From Zanthoxylum bungeanum (Eukaryota > Streptophyta > Magnoliopsida > Sapindales > Rutaceae), in the NCBI GenBank assembly GCA_019454045.1, contig SKCR01018431.1, positions 124,001-188,000 of the forward strand: a stretch of 64,000 nucleotides of DNA, in the 5' to 3' direction. Positions 50,369-62,532 of this stretch are shown in pieces. Position 1 is the first letter of the stretch. Each line of letters begins with the position of its first letter. The position numbers and the translations under genes are program-made. Below the pieces are notes generated by a model. It was not told the DNA's origin and made no database searches. It was given only the letters and a program-made list of their open reading frames with translations.

Positions 50369-51403
50369 CCATACATCAAGTTTTTCAGATACAGACCAGT
50401 TTCCAAATATCAGAATTTCAGAAAAAGAGTTTTCAATATCAGATTTCTAGAAAACGTTTTCAGAGATTAGATTTTAGAAATGGTTTTCAGAAAGCAGATT
50501 TCAGAGACATAAGTGTAGGACACAGAAATCGGTGACGCATGCTGTTCCAGGCTCGCGACCTACTTGGGAGTACGGAGTAGCCCGCAGGGGACTAAACTGG
50601 AGAATAAAATGGAGTCGCCACCCGGTGTGAACCAGAAAAATGATTTAAGGCCGCACTCACCCCTCGCAAGGGAAGACCTCAAACCGTTAGGTTCGGAATG
50701 GTCCTATACTTATGCCACTTGTAATGAACAGATTTGTACAATAATTTAACCAAGTCTACACAACATACATTCGCAAAAATAATCTATACCTAAGTTCATA
50801 TACGACCTATATCTAAGTTTGCATGCATAAAAATAAGTCGAAATAACGGCAAACACACAATCTCATGAATACGTTAAATTAATTCATGCGAAATAAACAT
50901 GTGACCAAGGAATTTGGCCGTTCTCAATATAGGACCTCGCATACCCGGTTGGACGTATTCCACATCAACCAAGTATGCCGTGTCCGGGACAACAAAAATA
51001 AAATATAATAAAGGGTGCCCTCAGGTCTTACCTTTTAAGTCACTTTTCGGAAGTGCGTTTCACGGTGCCGAAAGGGTTATCGTTTCTGCTGTTTTCACTG
51101 GTCCGCTGTTTCCACTATTTTCGTTGTTTATACTGGTTCGCTGTTCTCACTCGTTGTTTTCTCTGTTTTGCTGTTTCTGCTATTTTCTCGGGTTCGCCGT
51201 TTATTCGGTATTTGGGCAGTGTTATGGGGGGAATTTTCGGTGGTAAATGAGAAGATTTTCTGGACAGTTTTCTGCGGGTTTATGGTGCAGTTTTGCGGGT
51301 GCAGTTTTCTGGATAGTTTTTCGGTAATGGGGTTGCGGTTTTCTAGACAGTTTTCTTGCGGGTTTATGATGCAGTTTTTTGGAGTTATTTTCGGTAGGTG
51401 CTG

Positions 51404-52200
51404 TGTGCGTGAAGGAGGGCAGTTTATATGCGTGAATAGGCAGTCTATGAGGGATTCACGGTGAATTAGGGGCTGTGTTTGCAGGGACTTATAGCGTTGA
51501 ATCGAGGGCTGTATGTGAGGGGGTTTTAGCGTGAAGGCAGACTGATGTTACATGAGTAGTGTGTGCAGGGTGATGGCTTGCGTGAGGGCTGATGAAGGCA
51601 ATGACGTGAGTGGCGTGTGCATTAGTTGAAGGCTTATGCGTGAGTTGAAGATTCCTAGTCGATGTGGGATGAAGTTGAGGGGATTATTTACGTGAACAAG
51701 GGCTGGCAAGGGGAGTGGTTTCTTAGGCGATGTGGGACGTGGATGAAGGTTGATTTGTTGCTATTTTGGGCGTGAGTGGAGGGCTTGTTCCAGAGGTATT
51801 TTGGCGTGAATGGAAGGCTTGTTTCTGGGGCTGCAGTGGCGTGAATTTGGGGGGCTGTTTCCGAGACTATTTTGGCGGCAATGGAGGGCTGTGATGGGTG
51901 ATTATGTGCGTGATTTATGGATAGTTTGTGTGTTTAAGGCAGTGTGTTGTGGCGTGAACAAGGGCTGGTTTTTTGGGCTATTTTGGCGTATTTGGAGGGC
52001 TTGTTTCAGGACAGTTTGGGCGTGAATAGAGCTGGTTCCAGTGGTTGTTTTGTGCGTGAGGTTGGGCTGATTTCAGTGGCTATTTTCAGGCGTGAAGTGA
52101 GGGTTGAAGGTGGGTGATTATGCGTGAATTTAAGACCTGAAGGTGGGTGATTATGCGTTGAAACAAGGGCTGTGTGGATGGGCTGTTTTGATGCGCGAAA
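51404..52200. repeat. GCGTGAA..GGGCTG minisatellite
   Basis: About 18 degenerate units around GGCGTGAATGGAGGGCTTG, for example at 51767, 51801, 51837, 51950, 51985, 52018, 52053 and 52090, mostly 33-37 bp apart. The other TGTAGG LTRs here do not have this array. Confidence 0.7.
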
Positions 52201-52275
52201 GGAGCGCTGGGAGTAATTTCGCGAGAGTCTTGTGTCGTATATGTGCTCCTCCATATTTGGTTGATTTTGGTATCT

Positions 52276-52282
52276 TTTTATA
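52276..52282 (-). promoter_or_regulatory. TATA box of TGTAGG solo LTR
   Basis: The reverse strand reads CTCCTATAAAAAGATACC, at the position equivalent to the TATA box in the other copies. Confidence 0.55.
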
Positions 52283-53439
52283 GGAGAGGGTTGAGGTCAT
52301 TATGCAGGAATTGGTGGCTTTCATTATGCATGAATTGGTGGATTTTGTTGGGCATGAATTAAGGAGGGATTGTTGGCTTTGTGTGCATTTGTTGTTTGTT
52401 CACGTGGGTGGCATGAAGAGAGGGGTGATTTATTTATCTGTCGCTTGACTTTTGTTGTTCACGTGGGGTTTGTGTTTGTGTATTGTTTATTTACTTTGTT
52501 GAATTTGTTTATGTTTTTGTTGAATTTGTGTGTTTGTTCACGTGTAGAGGGGCATGGTTTATTTAATGGGTTTGTCTTGTTTGTGTTGTGTCTTGTTTGA
52601 CTTATATGGTTATTTGATTTAGGTTTTGTCTTGTTGTGTTTGTTGGTGGGTTACGTGGGGTGGCTTGGTAGGTTTAATTAATTGATTTGTTGAATTTGTG
52701 TGGGTAGTGGCGTGAGTTAGGGTTTTGGTTTAAGGTTCGGGCCGAGGATAAATTTTAAAACAGAGGTCTAACGAGTAACCCGAGGCTAAGCGAGCGAACT
52801 AAATCCAACAATACGTCAATTCTTGACTCTTCCCTTCCGACGTCCATTTCCCGTGACTTCCGCGACTTAAAAGGTAGTGCCTCCGCATGAGGCTCATCAT
52901 CGGGACTTACATGCAAAAATGCATTGCCTACAATAAGCTTTATAGAAAAGATTTCAGACATGGTTTTCAGAAAAAAATAGTTTTTATATAAAGTTGTTTC
53001 CAAGTGTTTTTATATCAGTATTTCAGTTTTTCGTCCACTCACTTGGATCGTACAACAATCTAACCCTACACTCTCAGTTTCCTTGTTTTACAGGTATTCT
53101 CGGAGGACGAGCTCGGGAGGACGGATACTAATGCAATGACTAGGGTATGAAGTCCACCAGTGCAAGTCAGATAGAGTGTGAGTCAGTCAGAGACAATTAA
53201 AAGTTATGTATTAATCTTTTATTTTGAGGCAGTCATTGTAAAAGTATGTTATTAAGTTTTCAGTTTCAGATGTCGAGTTTGTATGTAATGATTTTGAGTT
53301 TGGGCAACAGTCCCACACATAATATAATCAATTAGAGAAAATAATATTAGTATCTGTTTATGGTTAGAAAGTCAGAGGCTTATGGGGTTAGTACGGTCTA
53401 TCCCCTGCCGGTAACATCTCCCAGATCAGGGATGTTACA

Positions 53440-54711
53440 CTACCAAACGAGCTTTGTATTTATCAATTGTACCATCAGGCTTCAATTTCTTTTTGAAGAT
53501 CCATTTGTAACCAATCGATTTGCAACCAGATGGTAAGTCTACTAACTCCCATGTATGATTTTTTAGAATGGATTCTACTTCACTATTTATTGCTTCTTTC
53601 CAATAAATAGATTCAGACAGAGTTACGGCCTCTTGATATGTTTGAGGTTCAGCTTCCGTGAGAAAGGTTAAAAAATCAGGTCCATCATTTTTTGCTACCT
53701 TGATTATTTTTCCTCTTTTAGGTTCTAACTCTTTCTCTTGGAGTATTGATGTTGATTTATTTGGTTCCAAAACCTTATCTTGAACACCGGATGAAGAGGT
53801 AACATCAACCCCGTTCTCTTGACTAAATTCAAGCTCTTTATGTTTATTTTTATTAAGTCTATCCTTATAAGGAAATATATGCTCAAACCATTCAGCATTA
53901 TTAGACTCAATAATGGTATTTACTTGGATATCCAAAATTCCAGATTTAATTACTAGAAATCGGTATGTTGTACTATTTTTAGCATGTCCAATAAACACAC
54001 AATCAATAGTTTTAGGTCCAAGTTTAACTCTTTTAGGCAAGGGAACTTGAACCTTTGCTAGGCAACCTCACACTTCCAGGATTTTGTATGCCGGTAGCCT
54101 TTTCTTCCATTTTTCATATGGAGATTGATCACTCTTCTTTGGTGGAATTCTGTTTAATATGGTGCTAGTCGTAAGTAAAGCTTCACCCCACATATTATGT
54201 GGTAAACAAGAACTGTTAAGCATGTAATTCATCATATTCTTTAGTGTTCTATTTTTACGTTTTGCCACCCCATTCTGTTGAGGAGTGTAGGGTGATGTTG
54301 TTTGATGAATTATTCCATTAGAAGTATAAAATTCTGTGAAGGCATTAGATTCATATTCTTCGCCTCTATGAGATCGCAATATTTTGATCTTCTTGTCTAA
54401 CTGATTTTCCACCTCAGCTTTATATGTCTTAGATATATTCAAAGATTCGTCTTTGCTATGTATCAAATATACATAACAAATCTACTATTATCATCTATGA
54501 AAGTGGTGTAGTAATTCTTTCCACTACGACTTGGTATTGATTTAAAATCACCAAAATCTATATGAATTAATTCTAACAATTTATTTGATCTTTTAGTCAC
54601 AGATTTATAGGACTTGCTAGCAAACTTTGATTCAACACATGTCTCACATTTATGCACATTATCTTTTGTACAATTAGGCAACGAATCAAGATTAACCATT
54701 CTATGCATCAT
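53440..54711 (-). pseudogene. copia C2 integrase and RT start (inactive)
   Basis: Reading leftward: remainder of the HHCC zinc site (CETC), then the core with first Asp in ELIHIDFGD. The second catalytic Asp is His in KILRSHRGEEYE (SDRGGEY in the family). The catalytic Glu is Lys in NGVAKRKNRT. Two of three DDE residues are therefore lost. Frame changes lie at about 54711 and 54466, and a stop at 54068 replaces a Trp codon. The hinge (53450-53800) leads into the RT start, GCKSIGYKWIFKKKLKPDG, broken by the TGTAAC LTR after YKARLVV. Confidence 0.92.
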
Positions 54712-55136
54712 TTAAAGATTATGTGACCTAGTCTAGCATGCCATAATGTAGAAGATTCAAGCAAGTAAACAGAAGCCTTATTTATTTTATTAATATTAGC
54801 ATCATCAATTACATTGAGTTTGAAGAGCCATTCAGAGAGGTAACCATTTCCTACAAATGTCCCCCTCTTAGTGAGAACAAATTTGTCAAATTCAAATACA
54901 AGTTTAAAACCCTTCATGCTTAAAACGGAATCAGAAACAAGATTCTTAGTAATTTCAGGGACATGTAGTGCATCCATAAGAGCAAGTTCTTTCCCGAAAG
55001 TGAATTTCAGAACCACTTTCCATTTTCCAGCACCAGTTGCATTGTCTATATATAACTTTTCATCGCCATTGTTAGGAGTGTAGGTGAGAAACATATTTCT
55101 GTTTCCACAAATATGTCTTGTTGTACCAGTATCCAT
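54708..55136 (-). pseudogene. copia C2 protease and gag-pre-integrase
   Basis: The aspartic protease active site reads DTGTTRHIC near the start, followed by ALHVPEITKNLVSDSVLSMKG, typical of copia protease. The gag-pre-integrase segment ends LWHARLGHIIF, giving the His of the integrase zinc site. It is in the same frame as gag and is separated from it by a stop at 55137-55139, next to a Trp codon where relatives have two Trp. The frame is lost just after LGHIIFK. Confidence 0.9.
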
Positions 55137-56084
55137 CTACCAATCTTTACCGTCAGTCAATAAATTGACTTTCGAAACAATAACACCAACAAATTCTTCT
55201 TCAACAATATTTGCTTGTTTGTTGCTATTATTACCATTTGGACCATGATTTCCTTTCTTGTGACGATAGTCTAGTGCTCGATGTCCAATTTTTCCACACA
55301 CCCAACAAACACCTTTAATTCCCTTGAAATTCTTCCCTTTTGCAGCAAGAACTTTCTGAGTTTTATCTTTCCCTTTATTGTTCCATTTATTCTTCTGGTT
55401 TTGAGGCTTAGGTTTAGACACCCCTCCACTCTTAATGACATTTTCTTCGGCTTCAAATTCTGAAACATTCAGCCATTCACTCTTGCAGTGATCTTCTTGC
55501 ACCCTTAGTTTGAGAACCTGATCCTCCATTGACATATTAGTCTTTTTATGCTTCAAATGTATCTTGAAATCATTCCAAGGTTGAGGCAATTTTTCTATCA
55601 CAGATCCGACAACAAACTGCACCGGTAGAACCATGCCTTCGGCCGCAAGTTCATGGAGAAGAATCTGTAATTCTTCGACTTGGTTGACAACAGTCTTTGA
55701 ATCCACCATTTGGTACTTTAGAAATTTCCCAACAATGAACTTCTTTGATCTAACATCTTCAATCTTATATTTATTCTCCAGTGATTCCTATAGATCTTTG
55801 GCAGTCTTATAAGATCTGTACACATCATACAAAGAATCATCAAGGCTGTTCATAATATAATTCCTACATAAGAACTCATTGTGCTTCCATGCATCAATTA
55901 CATTGAGTTTTTCTGCAGGAATATTATCTCCCTCTGCCACAGAGCATTCTTCTTTGACGACATGTGCAAGGTTCAATGTTGTTAGATAAATCAACATTTT
56001 CTGTTGCCTTCGTTTAAAATCCAGTCCTTTGAACTTGTCTGGTTTCTCAACATGAGGCTTCACAGCATTCACAGATTGTTCCAT
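55137..56084 (-). pseudogene. copia C2 gag
   Basis: Nucleocapsid/capsid protein of a copia element. The ATG at 56084 lies 19 bases inside the 5' LTR. Capsid features include KFKGLDFKRRQQKMLIYLT near the N-terminus and LHELAAEGMVLPVQFVVGSVIEKLP further on. A stop at 55788-55790 falls at a Trp codon position (DL-stop-ESLENKYK). The zinc knuckle is CWVCGKIGHRALDY, so the last Cys of CCHC is Tyr. Otherwise the frame is continuous with protease. The broken knuckle and stop mean no working capsid protein. Confidence 0.92.
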
Positions 56085-56103
56085 GAGAATTTCAGCTATT
56101 GAT

Positions 56104-56867
56104 TGTTAAAGAACAATCAACGAATGCAATAAATTTTATTGAAACAGAAACTTGCAAATAAAATACAAACCAAAAACAGTAACTTACAAAGCAAGTAATC
56201 AAAATCAACAACAGAAACTTACAGTGCAAGTAAACAAAATCAAAAAACAACAAACTGATTTTATAGATTGAGGCTAGCAGATAATGCTATTTCATATAGC
56301 AGAAATTCGCCCCTACTCTTGTGCTTGTAGTTTGTTGAGCGTCTGCCACCAGGATTTAACAATCTGAAGACCGAAATTTCTGCACCGAAGTTTCAATCCC
56401 AGGCGAATTTACTAAGTGTTTTATCTCAAGATCAGAACCGTTGGTATATGGAAAATTCTATCTTTTTCATGTATATTTGCCTCTGTTCTTCTTATTCCAT
56501 TTATATTGAATAATAGAAAAAAGCCACCAAAACGTTTTTTTTGAGAATTTCAGTTAATCTAGAAGAGGTGTGTTGATCAGACATAAATCTTCAGATTTGA
56601 AAAATGAAAATTAAAAATGTTTTAATAAACAAATCATTTAGTTAATCATAAGAGCTTAAGAGCCCCAAGGCCCATCTTTGATTAATAAATATATATTAAA
56701 TATATTAATTAATCCTAATGCCATGCCTACCAACCACACACATCCAAGCTCAAGCCTTGCTTTTTCCAATTTAATATAAGTGTTTAGAGAACACTTATAA
56801 ACATTTCATTTCTCATTTACTTTTTAGATGTGAGACTATTACCTCTATTTCTATACAAACTCTTACA
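56104..56867 (-). repeat. 5' LTR of copia C2
   Basis: TGTTAAAG to CTCTTACA, 764 bp, next to the GAATC duplication on the right. The bases just inside it on the element side (56085-56103) read ATCAATAGCTGAAATTCTC on the reverse strand, which is not the usual initiator-Met primer site. Confidence 0.92.
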
Positions 56868-59164
56868 GAATCTTGTCACATACGAGCCATAAGGCAGTCA
56901 TGAACCATAAGCTATAGCCACGCACGCACCAGCCATGGACTAGATTTTGCAGACAAAACACTGCCACACACACTGCAATGTTGCTTCGCATGTCCCATTG
57001 ATGTTCATTTGCCAGCACTTGAACCATTCAAGCACACGACATAGACAGAACCAGTCACGCACACAGCATAATACACAGTGATAATTGGTCTCCCATACAT
57101 AAGCCACACGTGCCATGTTATTGCTTTGATGTGATTAAACAAATAAAAGCACTCAACAAATATAGCCACGCCCAGTCTTCATAAGCAAATGATCAATACA
57201 CGCACAGGCCAGTGACCGTTCATCTCCCATACGTCATCATATAATAACACATGCGCATCTTACTTTTATCATGCGCCATACTTTCTTTAATCATGTTGAT
57301 ACATGCGTCAACAGCATCAGACCATGTCAATCTTTGAACACATGCGCATCTTGCTCTGATAAACGTTGATCCACTTTGATAAACTTTGATGAATAAAACT
57401 CACGTAATCTCTACTCCTTCAATCAGCATGCTTTATTCATGAATATGATCAACTCTTTGATCATTAAATCGCCTATTTTGATCATCAATATTTCCTTTGA
57501 TGTGCGTGAGTCGTTGCTTTAATTTCTATGGTGAACAATGAGTATATAATCTTATCCACCACTCGATCTTCCGTGTTATGATTCACCATGAGGGTGGGCT
57601 CGGGGTAACTCACTTGAGATGAAAATTCTCTTGGGAAAACTTTCTCTTGTGTTTACTCTCAATTTCAATCTCATTAAAAAGATGAGACAGTGGCTAGGGT
57701 TATAATGTGAAGAGAAAAACTTCTTATTTATATATAGGGTTTAGGTTAATTAAATGTACATTTACAAAATTAACCATAACCCTAATTACACATAAAAATA
57801 TTGGCCAATGACATTTTTGTCACAACAAAATTATTAATTTAAAAAATTAAATATAATATCAAATATCATTTAATTTGAAATTAAAATTTAATATTTTGGT
57901 TTTGAATTAAATCAAATTTAATTTAAAAATCAAATTTAATTTGAAAATCAAATCTTATATTAAATGATTATCTAATAATCATTAATATAAAAACTATATA
58001 TTAAACACTTTAATATATAATTTCAAAGTGTGACATTATATAATTATTAATCAAATTAATAATTATATCAATAAATAATTCTCAATTATTTATTATTTTG
58101 CAAATGAGTTCATAATTGGACTATCCAATTATTCCATGGATTCCTATAGTGTAACGAGCTAACACGGGGACCAAATGGACCTACAGTTCCAAGCTCTAAT
58201 AATCTCGAAATATTAATTAAAACTCTTTAATTAAATATTTTGAATTATTAACTTTAGGTTATTCCACTAAAAACCTAAAGCCGCACTCTCATTACAACAG
58301 ATATATTTTATACCGAAAGTCAACGGCGTCCACCGATATAATCACTGCATACAGATTGATCCTCCACGAGTATTTCATAATTAGAGCCAGGTCATAATGT
58401 CCGTTATACCCCTCTAATTATTTTGTGTCATAAGTATTATTGATTCTCTAATGAACGATTCATTTATAATTATTATGAATATTAATCTTTCTTTTCATAA
58501 TAGATAGACTTGAGCGTTCTAACCGTTTAAGTACCGGATCAACCCTTAAGGAAGATATTCATCTACTTCTCGCAAGGAGTAGATTCCATATCTGTGTAAA
58601 ATGTCCTCATCTACAAACCAAACCATGGCCCCAAAATACGTAGCTATTAGTCGGGATTGCTTTACCAACCTCACCTTTGTAAATCAAAGGACATGGCCTA
58701 TCATGCATGAGTTCGTAGTACACTTAGGATTCAGATCAACCCATATATGATCATCTATTAGACTGATATGAATTTCTACGTTTAACGGATATTAAAAGAA
58801 ATTTATTTCTGCCTTGGTCCGGTCCTATATGATCGCATCATATAAGGTGCCTCCATTCCCATGTCACCACATGAATGAACCCAGATCAAAGTCGTCATAC
58901 AATATGGAATGGATCGCAGCTGTAGATAAACCACAAAAAAGTGCTCGTCTTTGTTTGCTATTTACGGACTATTTAGGATTACTAATTTCAAATTTAAATC
59001 ATCTTATGTATAATACTTATACACTAAATCTGAAAGTACATTTAGTATCCAAGGGCATACATGATAATTTATAATATGCAACTTTAAAATCAAAATTTTA
59101 ATAAATGAATAACTGCATCAGTTATTACTTAAAATAAAATCTCGTTTACATATTACATTATACT
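56868..59164 (-). mobile_element. LTR D, right part (end lost)
   Basis: Resumes LTR D after copia C2. It is AT-rich, with segments typical of long plant LTRs, for example CCGCACTCTCATTACAAC near 58281. The expected end CCCTACA does not appear before the TGTTGGA LTR begins at 59165, so that insertion, or a deletion with it, removed the boundary. The 86-codon frame at 58814-59074 has no recognisable domain. Confidence 0.5.
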
Positions 59165-61146
59165 TGTTGGACAATTATGACCCATAACGTCACTATTAGT
59201 ACGGATCATTGTGTTGTTGTACAAATTAACTATGTGATAAAAGAGATTGCACTCTTATCATTTGTGATTAGATCACCTAGATATATAAATGATAGGAGGT
59301 CCCTACGATTTGTTCCTGGACGGAGAATGATATGAGACAATATCAGTCCACGAAGGATAAATCATTAAATATCCATAGTCAGAGTATTATCGAGATTGGA
59401 CATCGATAAATACATAAAAGACTAGTATTACACTTGTGCGCGTTGTGAGGGCACAACGACATAGTTCTCATATATTTGGGTATAGGATACTCATGCAAGT
59501 GTAATAGGAGGTTGTGTTTTACTGATGGTACGGGAAACAGCTTCGCTCTGGATAGACCCCTCAGAATTCCATTGGTAGTATGACTATGTGTCTATGGAAG
59601 TCCGAAATCAGGGTAGATGTATTTGGTCTTAACCTGAGACTTGCACCGCTAATACTTGTGACAATCAATATACTTTGGTTGAGGTCGTCCAGGGCTTTAA
59701 CAGGTTCTGTGTACGCCAATACTGGGTATATTGATAATCGTAGTGTGTTGGGTGTGATGTCAAGACGGAAGTGCACTCCAGTCATATGGAGATGATGGTC
59801 ACGTAGGATACGGGACTGGTTCTCTTAAATGTTGCAGTTATCGGGATAAAATGACAAGGTCAGGTTTATCCGATTATAGAGACTAGTTACCAGACATCCG
59901 ACATGTGCTTCGTACGGGGCAGACACAATTCCAGCCCCATACCTAGCACGTGATCATCCAATACTACGGTATACTACGCTTGATATAGATCCTTTATTCC
60001 TGTAAGGATATTTCCGGAGAATTGGGAAGGCATGGCGCTTTGCTAGAGGCCAACCTTGTCTTGTAAATCGGTATAAACGTAGTACGAGGTACTTACTTGT
60101 TCGGATAGTCCGACGACCGAATTTACTGCCGACATATCCGGGGATCTCATGGGTCGCTTCCCAAAGATTCACCGATGACGTATAACTCGCACTCTAAATT
60201 AATCTGGGATTAATTAGAAGAGAGAGAAAATTTATCTGGGATTAATTGCGGAGATATTTTATCTGGGATAAAATTTCATTTAAAGAGAGATAACGATTAA
60301 TTTGGAATTAATCTAATAATTAATATATTTGATATATTAAATGAAATTGGATTTCGACGCGGAATTAAAATTAGCTTTTAATTCGGGCGAACGAATTAAT
60401 TTAGAATTAATTCGTTAGCGACGTGAATAGTGATTTCGCTAGGCGTAATCATTTAATTACGACGCAACGGAAAATTCATTAATTTCGAATTAGCGAACCC
60501 GAGCCCGAGATTATTTGCGAGCGCATTCTCATTTCGAATTCGAGTGGGGCACGTCAAATCACTAGTCGCATCAAGCGTCAAATCATTAGTCACTTTGAGT
60601 GATGTGACTTGACAACTTGATGGATTGAGTGATGTGAGTGGTTGGGGCTTTAATGGTTTGACTTTTTAAAGCCAAATTCACATGAAATGCATGTGAAATT
60701 TAAATGTGTGTATAATATACACAAATTTGCCAAACCAAAAACAACTCTCTCTCTCCCATTTCTTTCTTCTTATTCACGCCCATGGAGGGGCAAAAACCTT
60801 CTGTTTTTTTGTGAACTTCCGTGAGCAGTAAGGGAAACAATAGTGGATTTTGTGGCAAAATCACAAGTGCTAGCACACTTACGAGACATGCGAAGGTGAT
60901 AAGGAAGTCCACCCATGAGCCGGGAACCATTCGACGAAGCTCGGAGCTTGACGAAGGACCCAAACAAAGGCCAAAACAGTGAGCTTGGACTGCTACTGCC
61001 GTGACAGTGAATAGAAGGCATAAAGTTGATTTTGTTACCTCCGCGTCGCTCAACCGATCGATGTGAGTATTCCGCAACTTCTTCGATTTGTATTCGCACT
61101 TAATTCATGCTTATAATTGATCTTGGGACCTTAATAGAAACCAACA
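59165..61146 (+). mobile_element. 5' LTR, TGTTGGA-family copia, plus strand
   Basis: TGTTGGAC to AAACCAACA, 1982 bp. It is the reverse complement of the LTRs at 37108 and 44810, followed by a primer site, so it is the 5' LTR of a separate plus-oriented copy. Its 3' LTR and coding part are not in the window. Confidence 0.88.
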
Positions 61147-61147
61147 A

Positions 61148-61160
61148 TGGCATCTAGAGC
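61148..61160 (+). promoter_or_regulatory. primer binding site, TGTTGGA copia copy
   Basis: TGGCATCTAGAGC one base inside the LTR. Compared with TGGTATCAGAGC it has one substitution and a one-base insertion, so priming is doubtful. Confidence 0.65.
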
Positions 61161-61476
61161 AAGGTTTGAGCATGAAAAAGTTTAGGGTTAAAATTTGGGC
61201 AAATTGATTTTGAGCATGAATTTGTGAAATTGGATGAATGAATATGCTTAAATGTGTTTGAATTGAAGTTTGATTGGATCAATTTCAAGAAAATTGGTTT
61301 GGAACATTTTTCTCCAAATTGAGTAGGCTTGGCCGAATGGTAGTGCCCTATTATGTCTTGGTGATTTTGATTTTTTAATTCATTGGATGAGTTAGAATCA
61401 ATTATGATGTTGATTTAATGTCGATTGTGGGATTAATTGGATTGAAACCAAATCGGATATAAAATTCCCTCCTTGG
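61161..61476 (+). other. leader of TGTTGGA copia copy, cut short
   Basis: Non-coding. It matches 44460-44790 in reverse complement as far as AAAATTCCCTCC, and is then cut by the TGTAGG LTR at 61477. Confidence 0.75.
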
Positions 61477-62525
61477 TGTAGGCATTGCATTTTTGCATGT
61501 GAAACCCGATGATGAGTCTCATTTGGAGGCACTACCTTTTAAGTCACAGAAGTCGCTGGAAACGGACGTCGGAAGGGAAAAGATGGAAATCAGTACTTTG
61601 TCGAATTTTACTCGGTTGTTTAGCTTCGGGCTCACTGGTGGACCTCCGTTTTAAAGCATATTTAGCCTTAAAAAATCCGCAAACCACTTAACCTCGGCCC
61701 AAAACCCCCGCAAACCCCTTGGCCTTGACCTAAAACCCCCGCAAGCCCACACACCTAGCCCACACAAACCAAACCCACCAAGCCAAGCCCACTCACGCCC
61801 AAGGGAAGCCCACACGCCCAAGGCCCTCAAAATACAACCCAAATAAAATAAAATAATTAATTAAATATATATTTAACACATGTGTAATTAAATAAAACAA
61901 ATAAAATCTAAATAATCACCTACCAAAATAATAAAATACTTACACAAATTAAAGAAATTGCATGCCTAATAAAGATAAATCAAATATATTATATACCCAA
62001 CTTAACAAATATCATGCCTAATTAAAATCAATCATAACAAATTAAATATATTGTATTCCTAATCTAGCCAAGACATGTCCCCCAATCAAATCCATTGCTT
62101 TCCTTGTCTAACACTAAATCATATCCTAAATTGAATGCACCAAATCCCTTCATTGTGAGACAAGTGAATCGGCGTTCGAACGGTGTCGGTGTTTCTGGTT
62201 TTGCTGCTAGCCTCACACCCAAGCCCAATTAGCCCACCAAAGCCCATAAAACACATCCAAATTAATAAAATACATATTTAACACATGGGGAATTAAATAA
62301 AATCTAAAAATCATATACCAAATTAAAATCAATAAAATATATCCCTTCCTAATAAAACAAATATCATGCCTAAATCAAAACAAATTAAATATTTTAACTT
62401 CCTAATTAGCCAAATTTTGTCCCCCAATCAATCTTAGGCTTTCCTTGCATGACACCAAATCATATCCTCCTTTAATGCACCAAATCGCTTCCTTGTCAAG
62501 CAAGGATTCACCCATCCCTTTTGTC

Positions 62526-62532
62526 TATAAAA
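62526..62532 (+). promoter_or_regulatory. TATA box of TGTAGG LTR
   Basis: TATAAAA in TTTGTCTATAAAAGAGACC, equivalent to the other copies. Confidence 0.55.

Larger units (their letters stand above)
50514..52932 (-). mobile_element. solo LTR, TGTAGG family, innermost insertion
   Basis: On the plus strand it runs TGTAGGAC to GCCTACA, flanked by a perfect ATAAG (50509-50513 and 52933-52937). It is read on the minus strand, with a conserved TATA box at 52276-52282. It aligns with the other TGTAGG LTRs at both ends, but the middle differs: a GC-rich minisatellite replaces much of the AT-rich DNA. It is the third level of nesting inside copia C2 (fourth counting LTR D). Confidence 0.92.
49282..53439 (+). 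mobile_element. solo LTR, TGTAAC family, with nested LTR
   Basis: It begins TGTAACGACTGG and ends GGGATGTTACA, with a perfect duplication CTACC (49277-49281 and 53440-53444) that splits the C2 RT between residues still readable on both sides. Removing the nested TGTAGG LTR leaves about 1.73 kb. TGTAAC...GTTACA ends resemble plant gypsy chromovirus (Tekay/Del-type) LTRs, a tentative placement. A TATA box and a purine-rich leader follow in plus orientation. Confidence 0.9.
36854..56867 (-). mobile_element. copia element C2 with nested insertions
   Basis: It runs from TGTTAAAG to CTCTTACA on the plus strand, with a perfect duplication GAATC (36849-36853 and 56868-56872). The 5' LTR is on the right and gag-protease-integrase-RT-RNase H order runs leftward, as in Ty1/copia. 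A TGTTGGA-family element (37108-46842) sits in the 3' LTR and a TGTAAC LTR (49282-53439) sits in RT. Without these the element is about 6.1 kb. The coding region is recognisable from end to end but carries stops, two or more frameshifts and lost catalytic residues. The gag and pol pattern suggests the Tork group, tentatively. Confidence 0.92.
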
